Assembly (NCBI GenBank): GCA_028065725.1 | Contig: JAPTVL010000442.1 | Span: 99,897 to 163,896 of the forward strand | Length of the DNA: 64,000 bases | Direction of reading: 5' to 3' | Origin: Betaproteobacteria bacterium | GTDB taxonomy: Bacteria > Pseudomonadota > Gammaproteobacteria > Burkholderiales > Rhodocyclaceae | Shown: positions 51,847 to 60,328 of the stretch, one piece after another | Layout of the letters: each line of letters starts with the position of its first letter | Position numbering within the stretch: position 1 is the first letter of the stretch | Program-made: the position numbers and the translations under genes | Notes under the pieces: model-generated | What the model saw: only the letters and a program-made list of their open reading frames with translations | Told to the model about the DNA's origin: nothing | Databases searched by the model: none

Positions 51847-52608
51847 ATGATCGGCGTTTTTGACTCCGGCCTCGGCGGCCTCTCGGTACTGGCGGCATTG
51901 GTCGAGACCTTGCCGCAGGCCGACTTTGCCTATTACGCCGACACCGCCCACGTCCCCTACGGCAACAAGAGCGAGGCGCAGATTCAGTGCCGCGTACTGG
52001 CCATCGGCGACTATCTGGCAGCGCAGGGTTGCGACCTGCTGGTGGTGGCCTGCAACACCGCTACCGCCGCCGCGGTGCAGGCCTTGCGTACCGCCCATCC
52101 CGGGATTCCCGTGGTCGGCGTCGAACCCGGCATCAAGCCGGCGGCTGCGGACAGCCGCAGCGGCCGCATCGCCGTGCTGGCGACCGAGGCCACCGCCGGC
52201 AGCCAGCGCCTGCAGCACCTGATCCGCGCCCATGGATCGGGGATCGAGGTCTTCGTCGAGCCCTGCCCCGGCTGGGCGACGCATGTGGAAATGCTGCAGC
52301 TCGACGATCCGGCGCTGGCACGCGACGTCCGCGCCCGCGTCGAGCCGCTGCTGGACCGCGGGGTCGACCGCATCGTGCTGGGCTGCACGCATTACAGTTT
52401 TCTGGCGCCGCTGCTGCGCGACGTCGCCGGCACGCGCGCACAACTGGTCGATGTCGCCGCGGCCGTCGCGCGCCAGACGCAACGCCTGGCCGGCCGCCTG
52501 GCCCACGGCTCCGGCCGGCTGCAACTGCATGCCTCGGCGCATCCCGAGCGCCTGCGCGCCGCCCTGCCCCGCCTGCATCTGGGCCGGCTCGCGGCACGCA
52601 TCGCCTGA
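51847..52608 (+). CDS. murI: Glutamate racemase, 253 aa
   Basis: Makes D-glutamate for peptidoglycan. Motifs are IGVFDSGLGGLSVL (Asp about 6), YYADTAHVPYGNKS (about 34), VVACNTATAAAVQ (catalytic Cys about 72) and VLGCTHYSFLAPLL (second Cys about 184). The ATG at 51847 gives the natural family start; the frame stays open further upstream into the fumarase gene but that is not coding. No clear ribosome site precedes it, because a dispersed repeat lies there. Confidence 0.95.
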   Translation: MIGVFDSGLGGLSVLAALVETLPQADFAYYADTAHVPYGNKSEAQIQCRVLAIGDYLAAQGCDLLVVACNTATAAAVQALRTAHPGIPVVGVEPGIKPAAADSRSGRIAVLATEATAGSQRLQHLIRAHGSGIEVFVEPCPGWATHVEMLQLDDPALARDVRARVEPLLDRGVDRIVLGCTHYSFLAPLLRDVAGTRAQLVDVAAAVARQTQRLAGRLAHGSGRLQLHASAHPERLRAALPRLHLGRLAARIA

Positions 52609-52620
52609 TCCGGTTCCCTG

Positions 52621-53376
52621 ATGCGCATCGCCGTCCTCTCTGACATCCACGGCAACCTCGGCGCACTGCAGGCGGTGGTGGCTGACTTTGCCGACCGCGC
52701 GGTCGACGCGGTGGTCAACCTCGGCGACAGTCTCTCGGGACCGCTGCTGCCACGGGAAACCGCTGGCTTCCTGATGGCGCAAGACTGGGTGCAGTTGCGC
52801 GGCAACCATGAGCGGCAGGTGCTGGCAGCGCCCGCACCGGAGGATGACCCCTCCGACGTCTATGCCCGCAGCCGGCTCGGCGCCGCCGAACGGGCGTGGA
52901 TCGCGGCGCTGCCACATTGCCTCGCCTTCAGCGACGAGATACTGCTCTGCCATGGCACACCAGCGCGGGATGACGAATTCTTCCTCGAAAGCATCGAGCC
53001 GGGCCGCCTGCATGCGGCCAGTGCCGCCGAGGTCGCCACCCGCCTTGGTGACGTCGCCGCCGCGGTAGTGGTGTGCGGCCACAGCCACGTGCCGCGCATC
53101 ATGCGCAGCGCGCGCAGCCAGCTGCTGGTGAACCCGGGCAGCGTCGGCCAACCGGCCTGGGACGACGAGCTACCGGTATTTCATGTAGTGGAAAACGGCG
53201 CGCCCGATGCGCGCTATGCCATCATCGAAGGCAATGCAGGGCGTTGGAGCGCGGAACTGATTGCCGTGCCCTACGATCACGAGGCGATGGCCGCGCTGGC
53301 GCTTGAGCACGGCCGTCCTGACTGGGCGCACATCCTGCGCCATGGCTATGTGCCTGCGCCGGGATCGGCGCGGTAG
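52621..53376 (+). CDS. YfcE/MJ0936-type metallophosphoesterase, 251 aa
   Basis: Calcineurin-like metal-binding motifs in order: LSDIHGNLGAL (about 6-16), VNLGDSLSGP (Asp about 40), LRGNHERQVL (about 59-68), CHGTP (about 105) and CGHSHVPRIM (about 152-161). These bind two metal ions for phosphoester cleavage. Substrate unknown. It follows murI by 12 bp and probably shares its transcript. Confidence 0.88.
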   Translation: MRIAVLSDIHGNLGALQAVVADFADRAVDAVVNLGDSLSGPLLPRETAGFLMAQDWVQLRGNHERQVLAAPAPEDDPSDVYARSRLGAAERAWIAALPHCLAFSDEILLCHGTPARDDEFFLESIEPGRLHAASAAEVATRLGDVAAAVVVCGHSHVPRIMRSARSQLLVNPGSVGQPAWDDELPVFHVVENGAPDARYAIIEGNAGRWSAELIAVPYDHEAMAALALEHGRPDWAHILRHGYVPAPGSAR

Positions 53377-53385
53377 TACGCGGCG

Positions 53386-54525
53386 CTAAGCGCGTCCCCG
53401 GTCGCCGAAGGCGACCGCCTGATTCCGCCCGCGCGATTTCGCGTTGTACAGCGCCTGGTCGGCGCAGCGGATCAAGCCTTCGGCCGAGTCGGAATGCTCC
53501 GGTGCGGCAGCGATGCCGATCGAGGTCGTGATCGGAATGTGGAGTTCATCGTAGGCGACCGATGTCTCGCGAAACAGCTTGAGCAGCTGCGCCGCGCGCT
53601 CCCTTGCGATCGTCAAGGACATTTTGGGCAGGACCAGCAGAAACTCCTCGCCGCCATAGCGGCAGACGATATCCTCGGCGCGCGAATTGTCCTGCAGCAC
53701 CCGGCTGAAAACCCGCAGCACTTCATCGCCGGCCTGATGTCCATAGCTGTCGTTGACCAGCTTGAAGTGGTCAATGTCGAGCAACAGCATCGACAATGGC
53801 GCACCCTCCCGCTTGCAGCGGGCCATTTCGCGCTCGAGCGTACCTTCGAGGTAGCGGCGATTGAACAGGCCGGTCAGCGAATCGCGGTTGGCCTGGTCGC
53901 GCAGCATTTCCTGCAGGTCGTGAATCTTGTCGATCTGTTCGTACAAGGCCGCGTTGGCATCCTCGAGCGTCCTTTTCTGGTAATCGACAGCCTCCTGCAC
54001 TTCCCGCAGCTGCCGCACGTAGGTAAAAAACTCGATGCCCATCAGCGACAGATAGATCGCCAGTCCGATGATCGATGCCAGGGTCACCAAACCGCTGGTA
54101 TCGGTCGACATGTGGAACGCAATGACCGTGGTGGACACCAGGGTGCCGCTGACGAAGGCCAGCGGGCAGATCAGTACTCCCGATATACCGCGCGAGATGG
54201 TGTGATTGAGCAGGTTGGCAAGGAACAGCGCCGTGCTGATCCACAGGGGAAATCCGAGTCCGGCCGCCCAAGCTCCGCACAGCACCGAATCGACAACCAG
54301 GTTGTCGAGTTCGGCCCGTGCCGGATTCCCGGCCTGGCTGGTGCGCCACTGCATCAGGTGCGGATAGACCACGAACTGCAGCACAAGCAGGGGCCACATC
54401 AGCAGTCCGGGACCGCGCGGCAATATGTGCAGGGCGATCGGTACGCCGACCAGGGCAAAGGCGATGATGCGGACCCGATAGCTGCTGACCACTATCCAGT
54501 GATGCGTTCCGCCATGACTGCTCAA
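53386..54525 (-). CDS. Membrane-bound diguanylate cyclase (GGDEF), 379 aa
   Basis: Makes cyclic di-GMP. About five to six hydrophobic segments occupy residues 15-170, then a coiled coil (LREVQEAVDYQKRTLEDANA), and the GGDEF domain starts at DSLTGLFNRRYLEGTLEREM (about 215). The catalytic motif is RYGGEEFLLVLP (about 288-299), intact. An RxxD inhibitory site is not obvious just before it. The gene is convergent with the phosphoesterase gene (9-bp gap) and lies downstream of relA. Confidence 0.92.
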   Translation of the reverse strand: MSSHGGTHHWIVVSSYRVRIIAFALVGVPIALHILPRGPGLLMWPLLVLQFVVYPHLMQWRTSQAGNPARAELDNLVVDSVLCGAWAAGLGFPLWISTALFLANLLNHTISRGISGVLICPLAFVSGTLVSTTVIAFHMSTDTSGLVTLASIIGLAIYLSLMGIEFFTYVRQLREVQEAVDYQKRTLEDANAALYEQIDKIHDLQEMLRDQANRDSLTGLFNRRYLEGTLEREMARCKREGAPLSMLLLDIDHFKLVNDSYGHQAGDEVLRVFSRVLQDNSRAEDIVCRYGGEEFLLVLPKMSLTIARERAAQLLKLFRETSVAYDELHIPITTSIGIAAAPEHSDSAEGLIRCADQALYNAKSRGRNQAVAFGDRGRA

Positions 54526-54579
54526 AATTGCACCCAGACCCGCCTCCTCCCCCCGTCGCCGGCAACCGACCGGCGCTGC

Positions 54580-56790
54580 TCAATGCCGCGCGGCGCGAAT
54601 CACTCCCGGCACCTCGTGCAGCAAGGATAACACTCTCTTGAGCGCCGCCGTGCCCGCCAGTTCGATGACGAAGCTCATGTGCGCGACGCCGCCCCGGCTC
54701 TGCGTCCTGACCGCCGTGACGTTGATTTTTTCGCGCGACAGGATGTCGGAAATGTCGCGCAGCAGGCCTTGCCGATCCGCGGCATCGACCACCAGATCGA
54801 TCGGGTAGACAGCACCGGAATGCTCGCCCCCGCCTTCAGCCCACTGCGCGCTGATTACCCGCTCCGGATTGCGCGCCGCCATGTTGCGGAAATTGATGCA
54901 GTCGATGCGATGGATCGAGATGCCCTTGCCGCGCGTGACGAAACCGGTAATCGCGTCGGGCGGCATCGGCTTGCAGCACTTGCCCATCTGCGTCAGCAGC
55001 TTGTCCACGCCCACCACCAGGATCCGGCTGTCGCCGGCGCGGCTCTTGCGGGTCTGGATTTCCGGCTCGGGCGGCAGCGGTTCGGCGCCGCCGCGCAAGG
55101 CCACGTCGATCGCCCGCATGCCGACTTCGCCGCGTGCCGTGGCGAGGAACAGCGCATCGGCGCTCTTCAGCCCCAGCTTGGCCGCCAGTTCATCGAGATT
55201 GGCCTGGCTCTGGCCTTCGCGCTGCAATTCGCGGGTCACCTGGCTGCGTCCCTGCGCCAGCAGTTCGGCTTCGTCCTGCGCCGCAAACCACTGCCTGACC
55301 TTGGACCGCGCGCGCGGCGTGGCGAGATAGCCCTGCGTCGGGTTGAGCCAATCGCGCGACGGCCCGCCGCTCTTGACCGCAACGATCTCGACGCGCTGCC
55401 CGCTCTGCAGGGCGGTGTTGAGCGGCACCATGTGGCCGTCGATCCTGGCCCCACGGCAACGATGACCGAGATCGGTATGCAGGCGATAGGCGAAATCCAG
55501 CGCCGTGGCGCCGCGCGGCAGGTCGATCACCCGGTCCTGCGGCGTCAGCACGTAGATCGTGTCGTCCAGCGCGGCGCGCTTGAACTGCTGCACCCATTCC
55601 GCGGAATCGGCAATCTCGTCGCGCCACGACAACAGCTGGCGCAACCAGGAAATCTTGTCCTCGTAGGCGCCGGCGGCCCTGGCCGAACTGCCCGCCTCCT
55701 TGTAGCGCCAGTGCGCGGCAACGCCCAGCTCGGCATGGTCGTGCATCTCGCGGGTACGGATCTGCACTTCCAGCGCCCGGCCGTCCTCGGCCTCGACGGC
55801 GGTATGCAGCGAGCGGTAGAAGTTGCCCTTGGGATGCGAAATGTAGTCGTCGAACTCGCCATGGATCGGCTGCCACAGGTGGTGCACGATGCCCAGCGCA
55901 GTGTAGCAATCCTTGACTTCATCGACGATGATGCGCACCGCCCGCACGTCGTACACCTGGTCGAAATCGATGTCCTTGCCGCGCATCTTGTTCCAGATGC
56001 TGTAGATGTGCTTGGGCCGGCCGTAGACTTCCGCGCCCACACCGACCGCGGCCAACTCCGCCTGCAGGCGCGCCACCGCCTGGTCGATGAAACCCGCGCG
56101 TTCCGAGCGCTTTTCGTCGATCATGCGCGCGATGCGCTGGTAGGTTTCCGGTTCGAGGTAGCGGAAGGACAGGTCTTCCAACTCCCATTTTAGGTGCCAG
56201 ATGCCGAGCCGATTGGCCAGCGGCGCGTAGATCAGCAGGCTTTCGCGCGCCATTTCCGCGCACAGCTCACCGGCCTGGCCCTGGAGGAAGCGCAGGGTCT
56301 GCACGCGGCTGGCCAGGCGCAGCATGACCACGCGGATGTCGTCAACCATGGCCAGCAGCATCTTGCGCAGGATCTCGGTCTGCGCCCGCATGTCGGCCAC
56401 GCCTTCGCCGCCGACCCCGGCGGCGGCGCGCGTCAGCGGCCGCAGGCTGCCGAGACGGTGCAGGCCCGCCACCAGCCCGGCCACCGTATCGCCAAAGCCG
56501 ACTTTCAGGCGCTCGTCGCAATCCTTGACGTGATCGGCGGCGGCGAACAGCAGCGCGGCGATCCGCGCATCGGCGTCGAGATCCAGCGAAGCCACGATCA
56601 GGGCCATGCCCAGCGCATGCTGCAGAACGGATTCCCCGGTGCCGAGCCGTTGTTCGCCGTAGGCTTCGCGCGCCAGCGCCAGGGCCTCGCCGGCACGGGC
56701 CGCGGCATCTGCGGGAAGACCGAGGCACAGGCGCGAAAATGCCTCGACTTCATCGCTCGACGGCTGGAGGGAATGCACCACGGAGACCAT
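54580..56790 (-). CDS. relA: GTP pyrophosphokinase RelA (ppGpp synthetase I), 736 aa
   Basis: Makes (p)ppGpp upon amino-acid starvation at the ribosome. The N-terminal HD-like domain lacks the HD/ED motif of hydrolases (here LLFAAADHVKDC), so it should be a synthetase only. The synthetase domain reads YGRPKHIYSIWNKMRGKDID (about 253-272) and LEVQIRTREMHDHAELGVAA (about 350-369). A TGS domain (VIDLPRGATALDFAYRLHTD) and a C-terminal ACT domain follow. The ATG at 56790 was chosen; a longer frame to 56928 has no support. One diverged dispersed repeat (56482) is read KVGFGDTV. Confidence 0.95.
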   Translation of the reverse strand: MVSVVHSLQPSSDEVEAFSRLCLGLPADAAARAGEALALAREAYGEQRLGTGESVLQHALGMALIVASLDLDADARIAALLFAAADHVKDCDERLKVGFGDTVAGLVAGLHRLGSLRPLTRAAAGVGGEGVADMRAQTEILRKMLLAMVDDIRVVMLRLASRVQTLRFLQGQAGELCAEMARESLLIYAPLANRLGIWHLKWELEDLSFRYLEPETYQRIARMIDEKRSERAGFIDQAVARLQAELAAVGVGAEVYGRPKHIYSIWNKMRGKDIDFDQVYDVRAVRIIVDEVKDCYTALGIVHHLWQPIHGEFDDYISHPKGNFYRSLHTAVEAEDGRALEVQIRTREMHDHAELGVAAHWRYKEAGSSARAAGAYEDKISWLRQLLSWRDEIADSAEWVQQFKRAALDDTIYVLTPQDRVIDLPRGATALDFAYRLHTDLGHRCRGARIDGHMVPLNTALQSGQRVEIVAVKSGGPSRDWLNPTQGYLATPRARSKVRQWFAAQDEAELLAQGRSQVTRELQREGQSQANLDELAAKLGLKSADALFLATARGEVGMRAIDVALRGGAEPLPPEPEIQTRKSRAGDSRILVVGVDKLLTQMGKCCKPMPPDAITGFVTRGKGISIHRIDCINFRNMAARNPERVISAQWAEGGGEHSGAVYPIDLVVDAADRQGLLRDISDILSREKINVTAVRTQSRGGVAHMSFVIELAGTAALKRVLSLLHEVPGVIRAARH
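56482..56502 (-). repeat. Dispersed 21-bp repeat, copy 17 (diverged, inside relA)
   Basis: On the minus strand GAAAGTCGGCTTTGGCG followed by ATACGGTG: two core bases differ, but flanks and ends agree with the family. Confidence 0.55.
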
Positions 56791-56829
56791 GGCCGGATTA
56801 TCCCATGCCGTGCATAATCCCCCGGGCCG
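56791..56829. promoter_or_regulatory. Divergent relA / eamA promoter region, left copy
   Basis: TTATCCCATGCC followed by GTGCATAAT contains a CATAAT -10-like box for the rightward gene. The same block is kept at 59581-59617 in the right copy of the duplication, which supports a regulatory role. Confidence 0.5.
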
Positions 56830-56922
56830 ATGAACAAGCCGACCCTTTCCCCCTGCCTGCTGCTGACCCTGCCAATCCGTTCCGGGCCGGCATCTGGCTC
56901 GACGCGCGGCGCGTCGGATGAT
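56830..56922 (+). pseudogene. eamA-type transporter gene reduced to its two ends (left copy)
   Basis: The first 14 codons (MNKPTLSPCLLLTL) match the start of the gene at 59618, then the sequence jumps through a frameshift to GIWLDARRVG-type DNA that matches its last codons. Nearly 600 bp in between are gone. It cannot make a working transporter. Confidence 0.8.
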
Positions 56923-57210
56923 CCGCAAGCTGCTGGTATGGCGGGGGCAACGCCGGGGCGATCACCTCGAGATCGGCGAATCGTTGTGACAAGAGGTCAA
57001 AGCCGGCCTGCCGATCCTGCACCTGGGTCTCGACTGGTATGTCGGCTGGGTCGGCCTCGTGGTCTATCCCGGCGACTTCGTGATCCCGCGCCGGATGATG
57101 GACGCGGACGACGAGGTGCATGAGTTCAACGACGACGTCATGGTCGAAGCCTGGTACGGCGACCCGATGCTGATTTCCCGGTTCGAGGATCCCGAAAAGG
57201 CGCCGATTGC
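56919..57210 (+). pseudogene. mtfA remnant (left copy)
   Basis: The start ATG overlaps the eamA remnant stop just as in the intact pair. About 22 codons (MIRKLLVWRGQRRGDHLEIG) are followed by a stop and a deletion, then DNA that matches 60550-60750 of the intact mtfA: CLPILHLGLDWYVGWVGLVV, YPGDFVIPRRMMDADDEV. The HExxH active site is absent. Homology stops near 57200. 57211-57320 holds no gene I can support. Confidence 0.82.
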
Positions 57211-57320
57211 CGCGCCCCCTGCCTCCGCCTCATCCCGGCACTCCTGGCCGAGTGCGACGAGGACTGAATGGCCGCCAAAACCTATCTCAACATGAAAGAC
57301 TGATCTCATCATCCCAATGA

Positions 57321-57704
57321 AATCGCCTGCGAACTTTTACAGAAAAGAAGTTGCACTGCCACAAGAAGGAGTACGACGCGAAGTGCGCGGTTTGCCACGG
57401 CCCCACGGGTAAGGGCAACGGTTCCCACCAGGATCTGTTGAAATATCCTGCTCCCGATCTGACCGTGCTGAAGAAGAATAACGGCGGCGTTTTTCCGTTC
57501 GATCGCGTCTATGACGTGATCGACGGCAGGGAAGTCGTCAGAAGCCACGGCGACAGTCAGATACCGATCTGGGGCAGGGAGTATCAGGCCGAGAAATCGC
57601 GGGTGGCAGATTATTACGTCGACGTTCCCTACGACATAGAGACGTACGTTTGCGGACAGATCCTCGCCCTGATCGACTACCTGAACCGGTTCCAGGCCGA
57701 GTAA
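57321..57704 (+). pseudogene. 5'-truncated c-type cytochrome gene
   Basis: The frame opens after a stop at 57318-57320 and has no good start codon or signal peptide. It encodes HCHKKEYDAKCAVCHGPTGK, with the haem motif CAVCH, then FDRVYDVIDGREVVRSHGDS and QIPIWGREYQAEKS, which supplies a Met-less distal part. Without a signal peptide it cannot be exported and given haem. It therefore seems a fragment, although an ATG at 57317 in another frame suggests a frameshift near the start. It ends 33 bp before the convergent DUF302 gene. Confidence 0.7.
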
Positions 57705-57737
57705 TCCAAGCCTGCTGCCAGCACTGGGCGCGCGCGG

Positions 57738-58196
57738 CTAGCGCGCCTGCCTGATTTCGTCGAAGATTCCGCGGAGGTCCTTCTCCCAGCGTTCGAAGGT
57801 CGGCTTGAGTTCGGGCGCGGGAAAGAAGGCCGCGAGCGAGCGCGGGCGGTTGGTGGCGAGCAGGGTCTGGCCACCCTCGGCGAATATCGCGACGGAGAGC
57901 GGCAGGAAGGGAATCAGTTCGGGATGGCGCCCAGCCAGCGCCGCGACCTCGTCGGCCTTGCCGTAGAACACCACGCGGTACTTGTCGGTCTGGTAGCCCC
58001 TCGCTTCCAGGCCGACGTCGACGCGCTGCACCCGTGACACCTTGTAGCCGCGGGCCGTGATCGCGTTCTGCAGCGTGCTCATGGTATCCTCGAAATCGCG
58101 GCTGGAACGGACGATGATCATCTCGTCGGCCAGCGCGGCGGAAGGCAGCCACGCGATGGCCGCGATCGACAGCAACAAGCACCGCAAAGTCTTCAT
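57738..58196 (-). CDS. Secreted DUF302 protein, 152 aa
   Basis: A signal peptide (MKTLRCLLLSIAAIAWLPSA, cleaved near ALA) precedes a DUF302 domain: SSRDFEDTMSTLQNAITARG, then YKVSRVQRVDVGLEARGYQ and LPLSVAIFAEGG. DUF302 is a small dimeric fold of unknown function found in many periplasmic proteins. The ATG at 58196 overlaps the stop of the cytochrome-DUF302 gene by the ATGA type, so the two are coupled. The frame opens further upstream but the signal peptide and overlap fix the start. Confidence 0.87.
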   Translation of the reverse strand: MKTLRCLLLSIAAIAWLPSAALADEMIIVRSSRDFEDTMSTLQNAITARGYKVSRVQRVDVGLEARGYQTDKYRVVFYGKADEVAALAGRHPELIPFLPLSVAIFAEGGQTLLATNRPRSLAAFFPAPELKPTFERWEKDLRGIFDEIRQAR

Positions 58197-59227
58197 AGCG
58201 TCGCGTCCTCCATGACGGTGTGGTACATGCGGGTCAGTTCGTCGCACATCTTGTTCAGTTCCGAATTATTGAAGAGCCGGGAGAGCCGCTTGGGGTTGGC
58301 CGCCATCATGCGCACCTTGCCGCCCTGCTCCACCACGGTGATGCGGCAGGGCAGGAACAGGCCGACGCGCGGATCGGTGCGCAGCGCCTCGCTCAGCAGG
58401 CCGAAGTTGCAGAAATAGACGATGTGGCGGCGCGGGTCTTCCTGCCCCGCCGGTACGAGGCCGTCGTCGAGCTTTTGCTCGCGGATGAAGACGAAGTTGC
58501 TCGATCCCAGCGCCTGTTTGACGTTGGCCACCGTCGTCTTGAGGTCGTAGGGCGAATCGACGATGATCGCCGGCTCCTCCGCAGCGACCACGGCGGCGCT
58601 CTCCGCCGGCGGCTCCTTCTCGAAGCTGCGCACGAAGGCGACGACGTCGTCGATGTCCTTTCCGCTCAAGCCCGCCTTGAGGAAGGACGCCATGGGCGTG
58701 TCCTTGATGCCCTGCATCAGGATGGCCCTGACCATGCGGTCGCTCGCCGAGGCGAGGAAGCCCGGGTTGTGCAGGGCGGGCGGCATGATGGGCAGGTCGC
58801 GCGACCGCGACAGCGTCACGCCGGTGCCCTTGCCGCCGTCGCCGTTGGCGCCGTGGCAACTGGCGCAATGTTTGGCGAAAAGCTGCCTGCCGCGGCCGAT
58901 GTCGCCGGCGACGGGAGCCGCCGCGTAGCGCGGCGCCGGGCCGGTGCCCCAGGACTGCACATAACGGACGATGGCATCGACCTCGGCGTCGGACAGCGCG
59001 GCGAAGGCCGGCATGACGCGGCCGGGGCGGCCGTGGCGGATAGTCTTGCGCAGATAGTCGTCGGACGCGAGGCGGTGGATGACCGAAGCGAGCGGCACGC
59101 CGATGCCGCCGCTGCCTTGGTCGCCATGGCAGGCCGCGCAGTTCTGCGCGAACAGCTTCGCGCCGTCGGCGGCGAACAGCGGCGAGGCCAGCAGCGTCGC
59201 AGCAAGAAGGGTCAGAAAATATCGCAT
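58193..59227 (-). CDS. Dihaem cytochrome c fused to DUF302 domain, 344 aa
   Basis: Signal peptide MRYFLTLLAATLLASPLFAA, then two class I cytochrome c domains with haem sites CAACHGDQGSGG (about 31-42) and CASCHGANGDGGKG (about 122-135). Each has a plausible axial Met (RVMPAFAALSD; DTPMASFLKAG). From about residue 215 a DUF302 domain follows: SPYDLKTTVANVKQALGSSN and FVFIREQKLDDGL. The ATG at 59227 overlaps the stop of the CDF fragment upstream (TGATG). The fusion implies that the DUF302 part acts near an electron-transfer site in the periplasm. The partner is not known. Confidence 0.87.
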   Translation of the reverse strand: MRYFLTLLAATLLASPLFAADGAKLFAQNCAACHGDQGSGGIGVPLASVIHRLASDDYLRKTIRHGRPGRVMPAFAALSDAEVDAIVRYVQSWGTGPAPRYAAAPVAGDIGRGRQLFAKHCASCHGANGDGGKGTGVTLSRSRDLPIMPPALHNPGFLASASDRMVRAILMQGIKDTPMASFLKAGLSGKDIDDVVAFVRSFEKEPPAESAAVVAAEEPAIIVDSPYDLKTTVANVKQALGSSNFVFIREQKLDDGLVPAGQEDPRRHIVYFCNFGLLSEALRTDPRVGLFLPCRITVVEQGGKVRMMAANPKRLSRLFNNSELNKMCDELTRMYHTVMEDATL

Positions 59228-59427
59228 CAGCGTTCGTCCGGTTCGAAGAATACCCATAGGGACTCGGGAAATTGCGCCTGCATGCGCGCCTTGACGGCGA
59301 TCACCATCTTGTCGCCCCAGGCCAGCGTGATCATATTGAGCACCCGCTCGACCTCGGGCTGCACGGCGACGAAGGCCTCGATCGCCGCGCGCTGCGCCGG
59401 CGCCACCGACTCGCCTACGATCAGGCT
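59227..59427 (-). pseudogene. C-terminal fragment of a cation diffusion facilitator
   Basis: The frame after a stop at 59428-59430 encodes SLIVGESVAPAQRAAIEAFV, then AVQPEVERVLNMITLAWGDK and MVIAVKARMQAQFPES, the cytoplasmic domain of CDF metal exporters. The membrane part is absent. It overlaps the start of the cytochrome-DUF302 gene, so its own promoter side is lost and it may now only serve as leader. Confidence 0.7.
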
Positions 59428-59469
59428 CTAAGGATAGCAAATCCAACGCGACCACGTCGACCGCCCGCC

Positions 59470-59580
59470 AGCCCGCATGCCGACTTCGCCGCGCGCCGCG
59501 GCGGAAAGTCCGTCGCACAGGCGCAACAGCACCTCGGCGGCGTCGTTGGCGGGCTGGAGGGAATGCACTACGGAGACCGC
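59470..59580 (-). pseudogene. relA 5' remnant (right copy)
   Basis: Read on the minus strand this gives VSVVHSLQPANDAAEVLLRL, then CDGLSAAARGEVG, closely like the start of RelA (VSVVHSLQPSSDEVEAFSRL, CLGLPADAA). The ATG is changed to GCG. After about 35 codons the homology ends and the sequence passes into the CDF fragment region. Confidence 0.75.
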
Positions 59581-59617
59581 GGGTCAATTATCCCATGCCG
59601 GGCATAATGCTCTGGCG
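59581..59617. promoter_or_regulatory. eamA promoter region, right copy
   Basis: TTATCCCATGCC followed by GGGCATAAT matches the left copy at 56791-56829 and precedes the eamA ATG by about 10 bp. Confidence 0.5.
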
Positions 59618-60328
59618 ATGAAGGCAACACCCCACGTTTCCCCCTACCTGCTGCTGACCCTGGCCAACCTGTTCTGGGCTGGCAACTGGATCGTCAGCCG
59701 CGCTTCTCGCGGCGAGCTGCCCCCGGTCGCCCTGTCCTTCTGGCGCTGGGTGGTGGCCCTGCTCTGCCTGCTGCCGCTCTCCTTGCCCCAGGTGCGCCGC
59801 GACTGGCCGCAACTGCGCGCCGCCTGGGCCTGGCTGCTGCTGTTCGGCGTGATCAGCATCGTCGCCCACGGCGAATGGCAGCGCCTACGCGAATTCACGC
59901 TGAACGTCGGCGACGTCTGGATCCTTGCCTCGGTGCTGGCCTGGTCGGCGTATACCCTGCTGCTGTCGCGGCGCCCGGCGGTCCATCCGCTGTCCTTTCT
60001 CACGGCGATCAGCGTCAGCGGCCTGCTCTTCCTGCTGCCCTTCTACCTCTGGGAAATGGCGTCGGGCCGCCATGTAATCCCGACGCCGGGCGCGCTGGCC
60101 GGGATTGTCTACACCGGCGTGTTCCCCGCCTTCCTCGGCTACATCCTGTGGAACCGTGGCGTCGCCGAGATCGGTCCGGCGCGCGCCGGGCTGTTCATGC
60201 ACCTGGTGCCGGCCTTCGGCATACTGCTGTCGATGATCTTCCTCGGCGAGGCACCGGCGCCTTATCACTCGGCCGGCATCGCCCTGATCTTCGCCGGGAT
60301 CTGGCTCAACACGCGGCGGATCGGATGA
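59618..60328 (+). CDS. EamA-family (DMT) transporter with internal deletion, 236 aa
   Basis: Drug/metabolite transporter family, inner membrane. The start MKATPHVSPYLLLTLANLFW and the end FAGIWLNTRRIG are normal. However, WLLLFGVISIVAHGEWQRLR joins a third-helix segment directly to what is normally the linker after the fifth helix. About 60 residues, two helices of the first EamA repeat, are missing in frame. Typical members have about 290-300 residues and ten helices; this one has about eight. It may not transport. It overlaps mtfA by the ATGA type. Confidence 0.8.
   Translation: MKATPHVSPYLLLTLANLFWAGNWIVSRASRGELPPVALSFWRWVVALLCLLPLSLPQVRRDWPQLRAAWAWLLLFGVISIVAHGEWQRLREFTLNVGDVWILASVLAWSAYTLLLSRRPAVHPLSFLTAISVSGLLFLLPFYLWEMASGRHVIPTPGALAGIVYTGVFPAFLGYILWNRGVAEIGPARAGLFMHLVPAFGILLSMIFLGEAPAPYHSAGIALIFAGIWLNTRRIG

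Noticed and set aside
58220..59431. 403-residue plus-strand frame opposite the cytochrome-DUF302 gene
   Set aside because: Antisense shadow; the minus strand carries haem motifs, a signal peptide and DUF302.
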